A stretch of DNA of 64,000 nucleotides, from the NCBI GenBank assembly GCA_013398055.1, contig VZRS01015041.1, forward strand, positions 425,773 to 489,772, written 5' to 3'. The notes under the pieces were generated by a model. It made no database searches. It saw only the letters and a program-made list of their open reading frames with translations, and was not told the origin of the DNA. This document shows positions 38,154 through 50,500 of this stretch, in pieces. Numbering within the stretch: position 1 is the first letter of the stretch; each line of letters begins with the position of its first letter. The translations under genes were made by a program, and so were the position numbers. The stretch comes from Ifrita kowaldi (taxonomy: Eukaryota; Chordata; Aves; Passeriformes; Cinclosomatidae).

Positions 38154-39183
38154 AGCATAGCCCTTACAAACAGCTCACTGCAAAGAAACCCATCCAAAAT
38201 AAAAATACAGCGAATTCACTCCACAAGTTGCAGCTGCACAACCCAGGGCGGCAATTCTGAAGTCCTAGGGTGTGGCTTAGTTCGCCGTGTTAATAACAAG
38301 CTCTTAGTAACAGGATATAAAGCCACTTTCAGAATCATTTTTCTCAGAGGCACACGAACACTGACCCAGGGAGAACCCGTGTGTCACACAGCAGCATCGG
38401 GGCACTTCTGATCCACAAACTTAACAACCCAGATGTCTCTCCCTGCTGATTTTCCTGGCCCAAGCTGCCACCACGGAAAGCAGACTATAGACAGCAGCCT
38501 CAGAGGAAGGAACCAGCCTCCTTTCAAGCAGATAAAGGTTGTCTTGAAACAGAAGCCAACAATATTCCTGGGCCCAATCAAAGACTTTTTTCACTACTTT
38601 TTACAGTCATTTTCTTTGTACTTCTGGCACCGTCTTTGTTAGGAAGATTTACTGTCTGCTTTTTAAAATTTATCAGTTTGCAATGGCCACGAGATGAAGG
38701 GATCTCTTAAATCATTCTGTATGGGGAGAGTGTGAACGTGTGCCTTACAGTCAGAGCTTTAAAGTCTCCCATTCTGGAAAACCACTTACAAACATCAACA
38801 ATGAGAGGAACATTTTTGAGACAGTTATACTCAAGACATGCTGTTTATAAGGTTCTCTGTATTTTGAAGTTATTGAATTACAATTATTCAAATCGACTGT
38901 ATCTGTTAAAGACTAAAAGGGATTTTCTTTTTATTATATGAGAAACTAAGACAGTAACAGATTAATTTGTTGATTGATAATACCTGACAAAATAAAGGAC
39001 AAGAATCTTTTGAATGTTAAACATTGCTATTATAGTTACCACTATACTTTCTTTTAAAAAGGTCTATTTACGTAACTATTTAAGTTACAAATCCAAGCAA
39101 CTGTTGCATCATCTTACAGGACTGGGATCGCTGTTGAATATCAGGGCAGGATAATAGGATAGATAAAAGTTGTCTAAAAGAGC

Positions 39184-39325
39184 AAGCACCAGAACCAGCA
39201 GCAAGGTGGGGTTGGTCAGCCCTTCATTTGAATGTAAATGTAATTATGAGGCAGGCAGTTGGGCTGACGTCAGACAAGATCTTGGTAAACCATTACCACC
39301 AGCACCTGGTAACACAGTTGATAAT
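39184..39325 (+). promoter_or_regulatory. CDX4: Proximal promoter of CDX4 with consensus CRE
   Basis: Paralogous to 16641-16790. It carries a perfect CRE palindrome, TGACGTCA, at 39265-39272, where gene 1 has TGACATCA. Conversely its octamer-like site is ATGTAAAT (within ATTTGAATGTAAAT, 39226-39239), where gene 1 has perfect ATGCAAAT. The CACCTGG E-box near 39304 is shared. The pair of reciprocal single-base differences suggests that the two promoters may respond differently (inference). Confidence 0.65.
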
Positions 39326-39330
39326 AAAAG
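39320..39330 (+). promoter_or_regulatory. CDX4: TATA-like box of CDX4
   Basis: GATAATAAAAG lies about 135 bases before the start codon. This would place transcription start near 39350. An AT-rich TATA variant, and the best candidate in the interval. Confidence 0.4.
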
Positions 39331-39459
39331 AGGATGAAGTAGAAGATTCCAAGCAGAGTGGCATTATTAGAGAAAACCAAACACAAATATTTTTGAGCAG
39401 TAAAAGAAGACACTGAGGAACAAGATGTTGTGACACCGCGTTGACAGTCTGGGACAGCC

Positions 39460-39889
39460 ATGTACGTGAGCTCGCTCTTGGACAAGGAGCCCAGCATGTA
39501 CCCAGGATCTGCCAGGGCCAGCAACAACCTGCCCGTGCAAAACTTCGTGTCTGCTCCAGCCTACTCCGACTACATGGGATACCACCCTGTGCCAGCCCTG
39601 GACACCCACGGGCAGCCGGCGGCAGCCTGGGGCTCCCACTACGGCCCCCAGCGGGAGGACTGGAGCGCCTACGGCCCAGGCCCTTCCAGCGCCGTGCCTG
39701 CTGCCCACATCAATGGCTCGTCCCCTGGCCAGGGCTCCTACAGCTCTGCTGATTACAGCTCCCTGCATCCCGCCGCCGCTGCGGGGGTACCTCCTGTAGA
39801 TACAATTAATGCCCAGCAAATCTCTCCCAACAGCCAAAGGCACAGCTCTTATGAGTGGATGAGGAAAACGGGGCAAACCAACACTGCTG
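39460..39889 (+). CDS. CDX4: CDX4 exon 1 coding part
   Basis: Residues 1-143 plus the first base of Gly144, ending at the donor GCTG|GTGAGT (phase 1). Bases 39518-39871 are identical to 17007-17360 of gene 1. Only the first 58 and last 18 coding bases differ. Confidence 0.95.
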
Positions 39890-42800
39890 GTGAGTGCAAA
39901 TTCAACTTCCAACCTCAGAAAGCATCTTCTGCTATCACTGAGCTTAGAAATAATTAACTTTACTTGAAGCACATAGGTTGGTGGGTCATTTATGACATTT
40001 ATTTAACCTACTGCTGTTTAATGCAGTTTTAACTAAATTTGTGCTAGTTTCACTTTCTCCCATAAAGGCTTTATGTGGTTGCTGTAGTGGAATGGCTGAT
40101 GTGGTTAGACATGGCTGGAGCTCAACTCCAGGAGTCCCTGTTGGAACATTCTGTAAAGCATTTTGTGTGAAAAACATGATAATCATGAAAGTGTTATGGA
40201 GCAATGCAGCAACATTTAACAGTTACAGACAGAAATACTACATCGTTATTTTGTGCTGCAGGGGAGATTATCAATATATAATCAGGTTGATCTTTTTAAA
40301 CCTTACAGACTTCTCAATAATTACAAAGAAAACTATGTGCTCTGATCTAACTGCAGTGATTATGCGATTTTCTGCAATTTTCCTGTGTCTCATATTTTTC
40401 TACCCAGATTTATTAGGTGAGCAGAAATATTCCCAGAGAAGCAATCTGACTCAAACGATCAGCACAGACTATTTTGTTTGCAGATCACATAATTCCTTGG
40501 TTAAGCTTCTTCATTTAATTTCACATCAGTTTTACTTTTCTTACCCACCAGAATTTTTCGGCTTCCACAATTACACAATTAAAAATCTCTTTCCTGCAAG
40601 TGCCACTCACTGATGTGCCTGTTCTTGCCACAAGCTGCCTGCCAGATGAACCTTTCCATGTATATTCCCAAGGTGGAAACTGGGTGAAGCAAGGTTTGAT
40701 AAATCTGTTGTTAAGGTTAAAAGTAGTAAGTGTGTGTTAGGGAGCATCAAAGAAAATGCTCGAAAGAAAGCAGAGCAATTACAATTGAAGCAATCTTAGA
40801 AGACAGGGAAAAATCTCTGCTGCTTCAGAGAGAAGCCTCCTTCAAATGGTTATTACTCAGAAGCAAAATTAGCCTGGTAATTGTTTCTTAATTATAAAGC
40901 AGACACACACAGTTTTGCCTCTGTTACTAAATATAAAATGCCTGGTGAACATTAGGATATCACAATGCTGTCCTTCCACTTGGAGCCTCTAAAAAGGCCT
41001 TCAAAGCCAGGCAGATTCAGTCTGCTTTCCCCCCTTCTGTATACTCATGTAAATCCCAGTAACTTCATTAACATCCTTGGAGACTGCCAGGTGTAGAAGT
41101 GATGCAAGACTTGAGTGTAGATCAAATTCAGCTGAGACTACTGAATGTCAATGAGGCAGCCCTGTCTGTCATGTCAGCACTGAATTTTACATGTACGGCA
41201 TTCTTAAAGAATAACGCAGACTTGAAAATCTAAATCCTCGCTTGACACTTATTGAACAGTCTTGGAAGACCCTGAGAGGTTTCTCACACCCTTGTCCAAA
41301 TTTATAAAATATATTTGCAATTCAGAGACACAATTCTGGGCCTAAATTCATCTCTATTCTGAAAAGTGCTTACACAGAATTTACACACATTCTGAAGTAC
41401 TTTATGAACCATTTGGGACAGGTGGAACAGAGCCCATCAATAGCTGCATGTCCTGAGGCTGAGCATTCCTAGAACCCAATCCTTTGAAGTGTTAAAAACA
41501 GCTCAGGACTTCACAGAAGTGAGCTCAAGGCATCAACCCACCTTAAAAAGAGAGATCGTGAGAGTAAAGCACAAATGTGGTAATTGTGCAAAACAAGAAA
41601 AGTACCAAAAAGATTGGGCCTTTCATTGGTGTTTTAAAAAAAAACCGTAAAATTTTAATCCTGACACAGAAAAAATTGTGATAAATGGAAGGAAATTCAA
41701 ATAAATTACAAGGCTAAAATTATGCATGTGACTGCTCTGTACCACCTTATCAACGTTTTCTCTAGAAGAAAATTGACTTGATGCCATTATAACCCCTCTT
41801 TGAAACACATTTGCTGTTTTTACTTACTGCCATAATATTATTTGTATTATCAAAGCAGCTATTGGTTCCTCTCCTTCAATGTTATCACTGCTTAATAAAG
41901 TTCATTGCCTTAAAATCCCAGAATTACAGCCCTAAACTCTACAAATATATTTCTGTGCATAAACATGTGTATGTCCTTAACTTCACACATCGATGGACGT
42001 GAGCAGAAGGGAGTAACAGAAATCACAGCACATCTCATTAGATGAGGGATCCTACTGAAACACTGTCCTAAAGACAGTGGGAATTATTTTGAATGAGGAG
42101 ATGTCAGTGGGAGTTGTTTCCTCTCTGTTTAGACTCTATTAAATACGCTACATTCTGATTCAATATTCTTATTTAGCATTTGATTAAAAAAAAACTTCAA
42201 CTCCAGGTAAAGTGAAATGAAAATTTACCTGATCAAGTCAATCTTCAGGATGAAACAACATCACAAAGACAGAAGTACTCTGTCCTTTCAACAGATAAAA
42301 TGTGATTTGAAATGATACATCCTCTGACTAAAAGACCGTAACTGTATATTCAGAACACAACCTTTTTTTACTTCAAACACACAGACATTTCAAATATGTA
42401 AGGCAATAAGAAAATTTTTAAAAACCAAACACGGAAAATGGGCTTGGTACAGAGACGTTCCCAGTCAGGCCATGCAAGTGAGGAAAAGAACATCTAAAAA
42501 ATCCCTGACAGTCTGATCCTGGTTTGACTGAAAATCTAAGATAAAATCCGCCATCAACTTCAGTTATGCTGGAGCAGAACTTCAAATTAATTTCCAAACC
42601 CTTTGTAATCAACAAGGTAAGACGTGTATTTTCTGAGAGCAAGAAAACCTTCAAAGCATAAAACTTACTGAAAAGGTATCTAAAGGGCCTAGAAGAAGGT
42701 TTTAAAACTTCATATGAAACTTCATCCAGGAGTGACCCTTCTCAGAAAGAGAAGGGACTTTAACAGGACTAAACAAAAGGACAACACGATTTTCATACGT

Positions 42801-45800
42801 TACAGGCTCAGCCTCAGGATTTTTTAGAACTATAGCCAACACATTTTCTGTCTTTGTTTAAACAAGCAGAATTGTACAAGTAATTCAGATTACAGCACAG
42901 CAGAAACACGGCCAGAAAGCAAAACAGAAAAGCAGGAAAAAAGGCCAGGCCTCTGCTCTAATGCTAATTTATTTTTCTTTGTAAATTAGTTGTGACATCT
43001 ATTTTCCACTGGCCTACATTGTCTGAGGTTTTGAGGCCTATCTGTCATATTGAGGCAACAGACCCTTTTAACACTTCACTTTGCTTTGATATGCAGTCTT
43101 GTCTCTTCCTTCTCCCTCTTTTCTTCAGGAGTTATATTGCCGGAAAGGGTGATGATTTTCACAGCAAATAAAGAGGCCTTCTCCCAGCTTTATTGTCTTC
43201 AGAAGAAATGCTCTGTGAATTTTATGACCAAGGGGAATGGGGAAAACTACTCCTTTTCTCCACCCCCTCAAATCATGGTTATATTTGCTGATTATAGTGA
43301 GGCCGGAATAACCTTGTTGAATTTTAACTTGTTTTCAAAGATTCCCTCTAAGCCCTCGGTTTACAAGGAACCTGAATATCTATACTATTGTTAGCATTAG
43401 AACTATCACTGAAGGCAAATATTTCAAAGTCAACGATTTGTACCATGAAAAAAGTAAACTCAGTCAGATGAATTAGTCCTGCAAATTTAGGCAGGAAAAT
43501 CTTCTGTGCTGGAAGTTGAAGCGGTATAGGATTTGGGAAAATATCCCTAATTATGTGTATTTCAGCTATGTCTACCTTCAGATAAAAATATCCCAGTCTG
43601 TCCTCGGTGTCGGTCCAAAATTAAAGAGAACTGAGGAAAAAATATTCCTTCATCTATTTCTGTCCCTTTTTCCTCTGCTAAGATGAAAGCGTCTGACATT
43701 TGTTTAGGGCTTGTAAATTCCAAACCAATTGGCTTGTGTTTCTGAATGTGAAAGGGGTTCTTGATAAGATCTCCTTGTCGCTCCTTTGTGTGGCGTGTGC
43801 TTCATCTTAACACCTCAATGGATTTTAGGGAACCACTTTAAAGGAGTCTTTGTCCTACAGTTTGTCCCAGAAAACTCACATCAAAAAAAACTGGGAAGAT
43901 CAGAAGAAAAAAGGAAAACTATCTAGTTGGCTGTTGAAAGTGCAAAGGAGAACAAATAAGTTGAAAACTGATCTCCCTGGATTATTATTGCATGAAGAAC
44001 TGTTTAAAAATTATATGAAATGAGAGATACATTCTGAACATTTGGTAATCCTTCTCTTAACAGTATTTATCCAATGTATTTAAGAATATTTCTTTTACAC
44101 ATTAGAGAGAGGATGATCCTGAAATCCTTTTACAAGATTTTATTACCTCATCTTACAAATTGTCAAGTGCCTCCAACTCTAAAGGGAAGCCCAGCACAGA
44201 GTACCCTCAGGAATATCCTACAGGAACTCAGCACCTTGCAAGACTGAACCTTTTTGATAAAGTAAATGAAATTATTATTGAACTTCTAAGTTTATCCTAT
44301 GGCCACACAAGAAAGGAAAAGCATTTCTAGTTGGACATATCTTTGTGCTAGAGAAACAATCTTTAAAAACTCAGATAAAGAATTAGGCCACAGTACAAAT
44401 GAACGAATTGTGACTGAAGCTCAGTCTTGAAATCCTGGGTATTTATGCTCTCATAGACACAGAAGTCACTTCAATGAGCACTGAAATGAAACCCCTTTGA
44501 GATTAATATAGCCAGCACCAGTTATGTACTGCTATGAATTATTTAAGATGCATCAGGGTGTTTATCACTTAAGAGCTTCACATTTAAATGTATGTTTACA
44601 CAGAGAGGGAAATAAAGAGGGAAAGACAATTACAGTAACCAATACTCTCTCACTTCACTCTGCACCTCATATTCCTCCTCTGTACCACAGCAAACAATCC
44701 CATACAAGTGTTCTGTAGTTTAATTAATGTCTGTGAAATGCCTGAGATGTTTACAAGCTGCTATGGAAAATCCAACTCAACATATGAATACTCTTTCTTT
44801 CCTAACCAGGTAAAACAAGAACAAAAGAAAAGTACCGAGTTGTTTACACAGATCACCAGAGACTGGAATTAGAGAAGGAATTTCACTGCAACAGATACAT
44901 TACAATCAGGAGGAAGTCAGAACTCGCAGCAAACCTGGGACTCTCCGAGAGACAGGTACAGAGAGCAGCCCTCAGGTGTGCCCACAGTGCCCAGACACTG
45001 CCCCTGCCAGGGCACACAGCAGCAGCCACCTCCTGCACCTCTGCACATGACACAGAGAATCCACCACACAAACCCACAGTTATCAATAGGCTCATTTGGC
45101 AGAACCCTCCAATTATAGGGAACTCAACCTTAGAAATTAACTCATACTTTAAAAAGTAGTTATTCTTACATTCTAGCTTGCTAGCTTGGAATTCAAACGG
45201 TCCAGCTTAACAGGATTTTAGCTATGTTCCCAATAGTTATGACATTCACAATTTTATTTCTTCTTGAAATCACACCAAATAATGGCCAGCAAAAAATCCA
45301 AGGCATTTGATATATTTCAGCTGGAAGACAGGAAAGTTAAAACTCAAGGTCAATCCAATGAGATAGCTATGGTGTTTTTTGTTACAAATATATTGCCACA
45401 GGCCACATTTTTCCTCAGTCAGATTTCAGCATATTCAGGGGGGTTTTACAGCCTTGGATTTTCAAGTCAGGATCTCTTTTTGCCCTACATATGTGTAGCC
45501 AAGACTATCCATCCAGGGAATGTTCAAATGCATACTTGGATCATTGCTTCCTTGGAAAGCAGCTCTGCCTTCACTCGTATCTGGTACATATTTAATCTCT
45601 GTCCTGGATAAAGCTGTCTCCTGAGCAGGGCACAGTTACATTAGCTGTAATCACGGATGGACTAAAGCTTGTCACACAGTAGGATAGAGCTGCACTGGAA
45701 AATTTTCAGAGAACTGCAATTATGAAAGATTTGAAACTTCCACCTTAATGTTATGCAAGCTGGCTGATTTAGAACACAGACATGCCTGGAGTCACCAGTG

Positions 45801-47079
45801 ATCCTGCAGAAAATCAGCAGTTTCCTTTTACAGAGCTGATGCTCCTAATGCCACCACATTTTTAACTGGTAAAGTTCCTTCAAGTATAATGTAAACAAAA
45901 TACATAATTTATCTGCATTTCCACAGGACAGACAAAGCTAAATGCTTCTTCATGCCAATACCAGTCAGGTAATAAAAATAAACACAAAACACTGAGATTT
46001 TTAATACTAAGCAAGGGTACAACTTTCTATATCATATTGTATTCAACACACCTTAAAGGCTGTAACAAATACTGTGAAATAAGAACGCAATTACCAAGAA
46101 GGAAAACACAAACAGAAGTTCCTACTGATTCACACTTTCACATGAGGAAAGAAAAAAGAGATACATAAAGTAGACTTTAAACAGATAAGAGTCTCTCACC
46201 TGCACAATGAGCTTGGGGAATTCACTGTCTTTAAGTAATGCTGATATATCTATTTATACACATAACAGTACATATGTAGCTGTAAAATACAGGTATAAAT
46301 ATATATTCCAGTAATAAAAACAATCAAAACTTTAAAAATACATAAGAATTTAGGCACACACAAAAATCACTCACAACATAAATGAAGAGAAAGAATCTTG
46401 ACTACTTGGCTTTGAATTAATTTGTTAACATAGATAATAAAGAAATCTTCAAAATTTATCCATAATTGCATCTTCCTGAATTATGACACACGCCACTTGC
46501 AAAGCTGAGATGCTGAACTCTGCGCCCTCTGAGTCTCAATGAGTTCATTGATTTCTGTGCTCCTAAATAGAACACAGCAAGTTCACTTTACACCAGGCCC
46601 AAGAGAAAAAGAAATCAAGAAAGAAAGAATCAATTTCCCATTGATTATTATGCCAAAAATTAATACAGAATAATGCAAAAACTTTTCACTACACAAATTC
46701 AGTATTTTGGTTTGTGGGGGATTTTTTGGTTGGGTTTTAGCTTTGGGGCTTTTTTCCTCATGGCTTTTTGTTTGCTTGCTTTGGGTATGGGGTTTTTAAA
46801 TAAATTGCTATAGTTACTGTAAAAAGTTGACCAGCACTTTGAATTAATCAGGTATCATTTATAACACCCCAGGTGAAAATCTGGTTCCAGAATCGCCGAG
46901 CAAAAGAAAGAAAAATGATCAAGAAGAAAATCTCACAGTTTGATGGCAGCGGGGGCTCAGCTCAGAGTGACTCTGGTTCACTCAGTCCAAATGAACTGTC
47001 AAATTCTCTGTTCCCACCACCACATGGAATAAATGGATTACAGCCTAATGACATTCATCAAGTCATAGTTTCAGAATGA
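39460..47079 (+). CDS. CDX4: CDX4, caudal-type homeobox transcription factor
   Basis: CDS = 39460-39889, 44810-44955, 46873-47079 (783 nt, 260 aa). CDX4 is a nuclear homeodomain activator acting with CDX1 and CDX2 in posterior elongation, HOX regulation and embryonic blood formation. Visible features: MYVSSLLDKEPSMYPG start, YEWMRK at 131-136 (PBX-contact type motif), homeodomain about 149-208 with Q50 and N51, and a tail with KERKMIKKKISQFDGS, AQSDSGSLSP and the terminal HQVIVSE. FHCNRYIT (Cys at homeodomain position 22) and the ...QVIVSE ending are CDX4 hallmarks as I remember mammalian CDX4. The intron between homeodomain codons 44/45 fits the family. The downstream neighbour is CHIC1, the conserved partner of CDX4. 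Length is slightly below human CDX4 (about 284 aa), mainly from a shorter N-terminal region. Confidence 0.95.
42954..43231 (+). promoter_or_regulatory. CDX4: Intronic conserved block 1 of CDX4, putative auto-regulatory enhancer
   Basis: Counterpart of 22556-22850. Identical over 43009-43209, including caudal-type CTTTATTG and CAAATAAAG sites and the TCF/LEF-type CTTTGAT at 43084-43090. TTTTATGA is also retained in the short identical stretch that follows. To its left the copies fall to about 80% identity, and to its right they stop aligning because the sequence found again at 51 kb begins soon after. Confidence 0.6.
43291..43400 (+). repeat. Element related (inverted) to the repeats upstream of CHIC1
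   Basis: GGCCGGAATAACCTTGTTGAA at 43301-43321 and CTGAATATCT.TACTAT near 43371-43388 reappear on the minus strand in 51565-51631 and 51171-51250 respectively, with intervening sequence also alignable. The matching segment at gene 1 lacks it. Family unknown to me. Confidence 0.6.
43741..43870 (+). promoter_or_regulatory. CDX4: Intronic conserved block 2 of CDX4
   Basis: Counterpart of 24309-24415. It keeps CTGAATG, GATAAGATC, CCTTGT, GCTC, TTTGTGT and CATCTTAACA. The CDX4 copy has CTCCTTTGTG, a better SOX/TCF-like core than the gene 1 copy. Confidence 0.5.
44810..44955 (+). CDS. CDX4: CDX4 exon 2 (homeobox, first part)
   Basis: Follows CTTTCCTAACCAG and ends GAGACAG|GTACAG, 146 bp. It encodes KTRTKEKYRVVYTDHQ...EFHCNRYITIRRKSELAANLGLSERQ. 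Phase 1 in, phase 0 out. Confidence 0.96.
44956..46872 (+). other. CDX4: Intron 2 of CDX4 (about 1.9 kb)
   Basis: Phase-0 intron at homeodomain codons 44/45. It includes a G/T-rich low-complexity run at about 46709-46800 shortly before the acceptor (ATAACACCCCAG). Nothing else is recognised. Confidence 0.85.
46873..47079 (+). CDS. CDX4: CDX4 exon 3 (homeobox end and C-terminal tail)
   Basis: Begins VKIWFQNRRAKERK, continues MIKKKISQFDGS, AQSDSGSLSPNELSNSLFPP, and ends HQVIVSE with TGA at 47077-47079. The basic KKK stretch and the Ser-rich patch are typical of CDX4. Confidence 0.96.
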   Translation: MKIWFQNRRAKERKMIKKKISQFDGSGGSAQSDSGSLSPNELSNSLFPPPHGINGLQPNDIHQVIVSE

Positions 47080-47505
47080 ACAGAGGGGAAAAAAACAAAA
47101 CAGGAAAAAAGAAAAAGCAAGAATTGATTTCTCCACCACTGCCACCCCCCCACCTTGGAAACTCAACTTTGCAAGGGACCATTTTCATTTAACTGCCTTC
47201 AGAGTGCTGATTTCTAAGCAGGAAATCTGAGCCTATTACCAAAATATTTTAATTATTGCAAAAATCTCAGGGACCTTGTGCTGCTAAGATTCATCTCTCG
47301 ATATCTTTGATAGCAGGTAATTTGCTTCAGACACTGACACAAAGAATGATAGCGATGAAGATTCAGTACATGTAGTTCTAGTCTGATCATATACCCAGGA
47401 AACTAAGAGAACTGATTACAAAATACAGTCCTATTGCAGAAAATATAAGAAGCTGGGTGTGTGTGGTTTGTTCCATTTATATAATTAGAGTAAACCGTAG
47501 ATGTT

Positions 47506-47511
47506 AATAAA
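47506..47511 (+). terminator. CDX4: Polyadenylation signal AATAAA, CDX4
   Basis: Canonical signal in GTTAATAAATATT, about 430 bases after the CDX4 stop. This suggests a short 3' UTR covering 47080 to about 47530. Confidence 0.5.
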
Positions 47512-47530
47512 TATTTACACTTAAAAGGAC

Positions 47531-50500
47531 TGAAAAGAATGCCACTTTTTGAAAACAGCAAAACCATTCAAAACACTTACAAATGCTCAAGGAACATAAT
47601 AATGTTGCTATACCAACATATTGTATTTAGTTAAATAACACAAATCACCTCTGCCCCATGGAATTGTATTTGAGCAATACTCACAGATACAGAATATACC
47701 AAACCTGCCAAGATTTGTTCCACTGTAAGAAACAGAGCAATTTCTCACGCTCATTAGTAAATGCCAGATAATTTGAAAGATAAGTATTACCTCGATCTTC
47801 TACGACTGCACATATTACTGCTCAAAAATATGAGCACAAATGGAATGGAAACAGAACTGTTACTACAAGCAAATCACCAAAAAGCAAATAAAGCATTTGC
47901 TTGATGTCTTTAAACATTTCAAGTGAAACAGGAGCAGTCTTGTGCCACTGATTTTATCCCTGACATTTATCTGGGGCTGAAGGCAGCAACTATCCCAAAG
48001 TAGCTGAGAGGGTATTTTGAAGCAGTTACCTGCAGCTGAGCAGCGCCAAAGCACAGTCACAAAAGGAATGTTCACGTCATGTGCACTCCTGAAAGAGCAC
48101 AAATTAAGGACATGATCACAGTGGGGTTTGCTTTAATTACTGCTCCATGTTGGCAGGTGAGAAGGTAGCAATGGTATCTGAAAGACAAGTGATGAGTCTG
48201 GAAAAAGCAGAAAGAAAACCCAAAGCACTAAAAAAATTCTCAAGCCGTTCAGTTGTACTATTCTTTGGAATTTCTTAATATGATCTTTTTGATAGCATAC
48301 AAGTGAACAGCTCTATCGGGAAAATTTAATATTCCTGAAAATGTCAAGGGGAGCAAAGCTAATAAAGAGGGGAAAAAGCAGAACACAAACAGAAAACAGC
48401 ATTATGAAAATCATGCATCACTTATTTCAGCAACCTCAAACTCTTGCTCTCAGAAACAGCAGAATAAATCCTGCTTTTCTTTGTGTCAATGAGCATTGAT
48501 AATGAACTGAACAACACGGACAGAACTTGTCAAAGCTCTCGTCATCTGGATTCAAAACAGTAGGTAACAAATTTGAGGATATGCCTCACTATTCCCCATT
48601 TATTTTAAAATAACTCTGTTAGAGTAACTCCATGAAAGCAATTCTGTTGGGAGTTACAACAATAACACTCATCAGAACTAAATTCTGAATTATATGTTTG
48701 TAGACATAAATGTCTCAAACTAAACTAAGAAGAAATCCTGTAACACATATTAAGAACTTACTGTAAATATTTTGTGGGTGGTTCCCCAATATATTTGCTA
48801 GTCATGTCCTATCATATGGTTCAAAGAAATGGGTGTATTCTAATGCAAACAAACTGTAAACAGAAAATCTTGTGTATATAAATAGTTATAAAGCTCAGCC
48901 CAATGAGAAATTGAGACTACATCTGCGTGGCTTTAACTCAGGATCTCCGAAATCCGCTCACTGATGTTCCACTGGCATCACATGGACATTTTAGGAGACA
49001 GAGCACGTTGTGGAACATGCACACACAGCCCTGGTTCTGTTCAGATTCATACAAGTGCACGTGTGACACACACATGCCTTTTTTCTCTGCTCTTCAGTCC
49101 AATAAATCCAGATTTTTTCCTTGGGAGAGGAAGTTTCCCCAGTTCCACCAGCCCCTTTACCTGGGTTGGCCTTCTACGCATGAAGGATGAAGAAGAGAAA
49201 ATAATCTCTCAGGAAACTCAGACTTTAGACAGACAAGAAAAAAGGGAAGAGGACCTTTACCTCAAACCAGCAGAAGGGCCATTTCTATGGAAACCAGGAG
49301 AGGGCTTTTGTGAGGCTTAGCAGTGGCACAGAAATGGAGAGAGAGGAAACTTCTAGTTTTGAGATTTTTTTTTCCTCTGATCAGTTTTCGTATCAACAAG
49401 GAAGAATGACAAGTACAGCTATAACATACAACACACCATTCATTATATTTGTGTATTAGAAATGCATTGCTTCAGATTTCTCTTCCCTTCTCATTTATAA
49501 CAAAATTGAAATGAAACACAGAGTTATTTACCAGGTCCACATTCAACATATTCAAAATCATCATCTTGCGATTCTAACCAAGCTCCAGGCAGTCAGGAAA
49601 CACCACCCTGCTCTGACAAACGGGGCAGAGGAGCCACTGAAGCCACTGACTGCACTCAGAACAAGCACAGTTGATAAAAGAATCATTCTAAATGAGCCTA
49701 TTTTAGACGTTTTTAGAGTTGGAATGGGATACAAAGCACCTCCTCTGGCAGGTTTAATATCAGTCTTGTCAATAAAAATTGTTTTCCTTTTTCATGATCT
49801 TTATCCCGAATTTTATCCATCAGATGTACTTTAAATGTATCCAAAGCATATGTTAATAAATATTTAGGGGAGAGTCTCTTTCATCCACTAGATAACGATC
49901 TCTAAGCCTACAGAGTGTATCAGATTATCTTCTCTGACTACAGTTAAGTCAAGTAAGAAGTTATTCCCCTTACTGTTGCTGAGCATAATTATCCCCAATA
50001 TGGATCATAATGTCCCTTTCAATCTAAGTGCAGTGGCACAGCTGTTTCTCAAAATAATCTCAGGAAAAAATTATTAAACTCTTCTAGACTAATCAGGATA
50101 TTTTTTTAGTAAACTCCATCAGAGGGTGATTAACTGTGGTCAGAGTATCAGATCAGGAGGCCGGGAAGCCAGAGAGAGGGGAAAATGGCAAGCAGCTAAA
50201 AGAAAATCCTTACCCCACCTCTCGCAGGCCTTGGACACTTTATCAGACTGTAGCTATGCCATGAGCCAGAAATCATCATCCCAAATCAAAATACAAATCA
50301 AGCACTTCATGCTGGCACATTTTAAAGGCCCATTAAGGACTCCAGGACAGCCTGGCAGGAGCCCATCCATGGTCATGCTCTGCCAGCATGGGAACACAAC
50401 ATCAGGACACGCACTCAGGTGGAAGCACCACAAAGTCCTTGCATTTCATTGTTCCCTGGGCAGCTGCGTTTGATTTTTCAGCATTGCTTCTGTGAAGGAG

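Larger units (their letters stand above)
39890..44809 (+). other. CDX4: Intron 1 of CDX4 (about 4.9 kb)
   Basis: Phase-1 intron, GT/AG. It contains the two conserved blocks (42954-43231 and 43741-43870) and, between them, a roughly 110-bp segment (43291-43400) related to the repeats at 51.1-51.7 kb. A 190-residue open frame at 40041-40613 has no domain or conservation and is taken as chance. Confidence 0.85.

Noticed and set aside
39367..39972. 201-codon minus-strand frame opposite CDX4 exon 1 (and 16886-17365 opposite gene 1)
   Set aside because: Antisense shadow of GC-rich exon 1. The two resemble each other only because the exon tracts are identical.
40041..40613. 190-codon open frame in CDX4 intron 1
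   Set aside because: No recognisable domain, no counterpart in the gene 1 intron, and AT-rich composition. Probably chance.
43050..43394. 114-codon frame covering the intronic conserved block and the adjoining repeat
   Set aside because: The first part is open in both paralogues only because the DNA is identical. Frames differ beyond the identity tract, and no splice sites or domain support coding.
48964..49320. 118-codon frame between CDX4 and the CpG-rich segment
   Set aside because: No domain, no splice context and no upstream promoter-like sequence that I can see.
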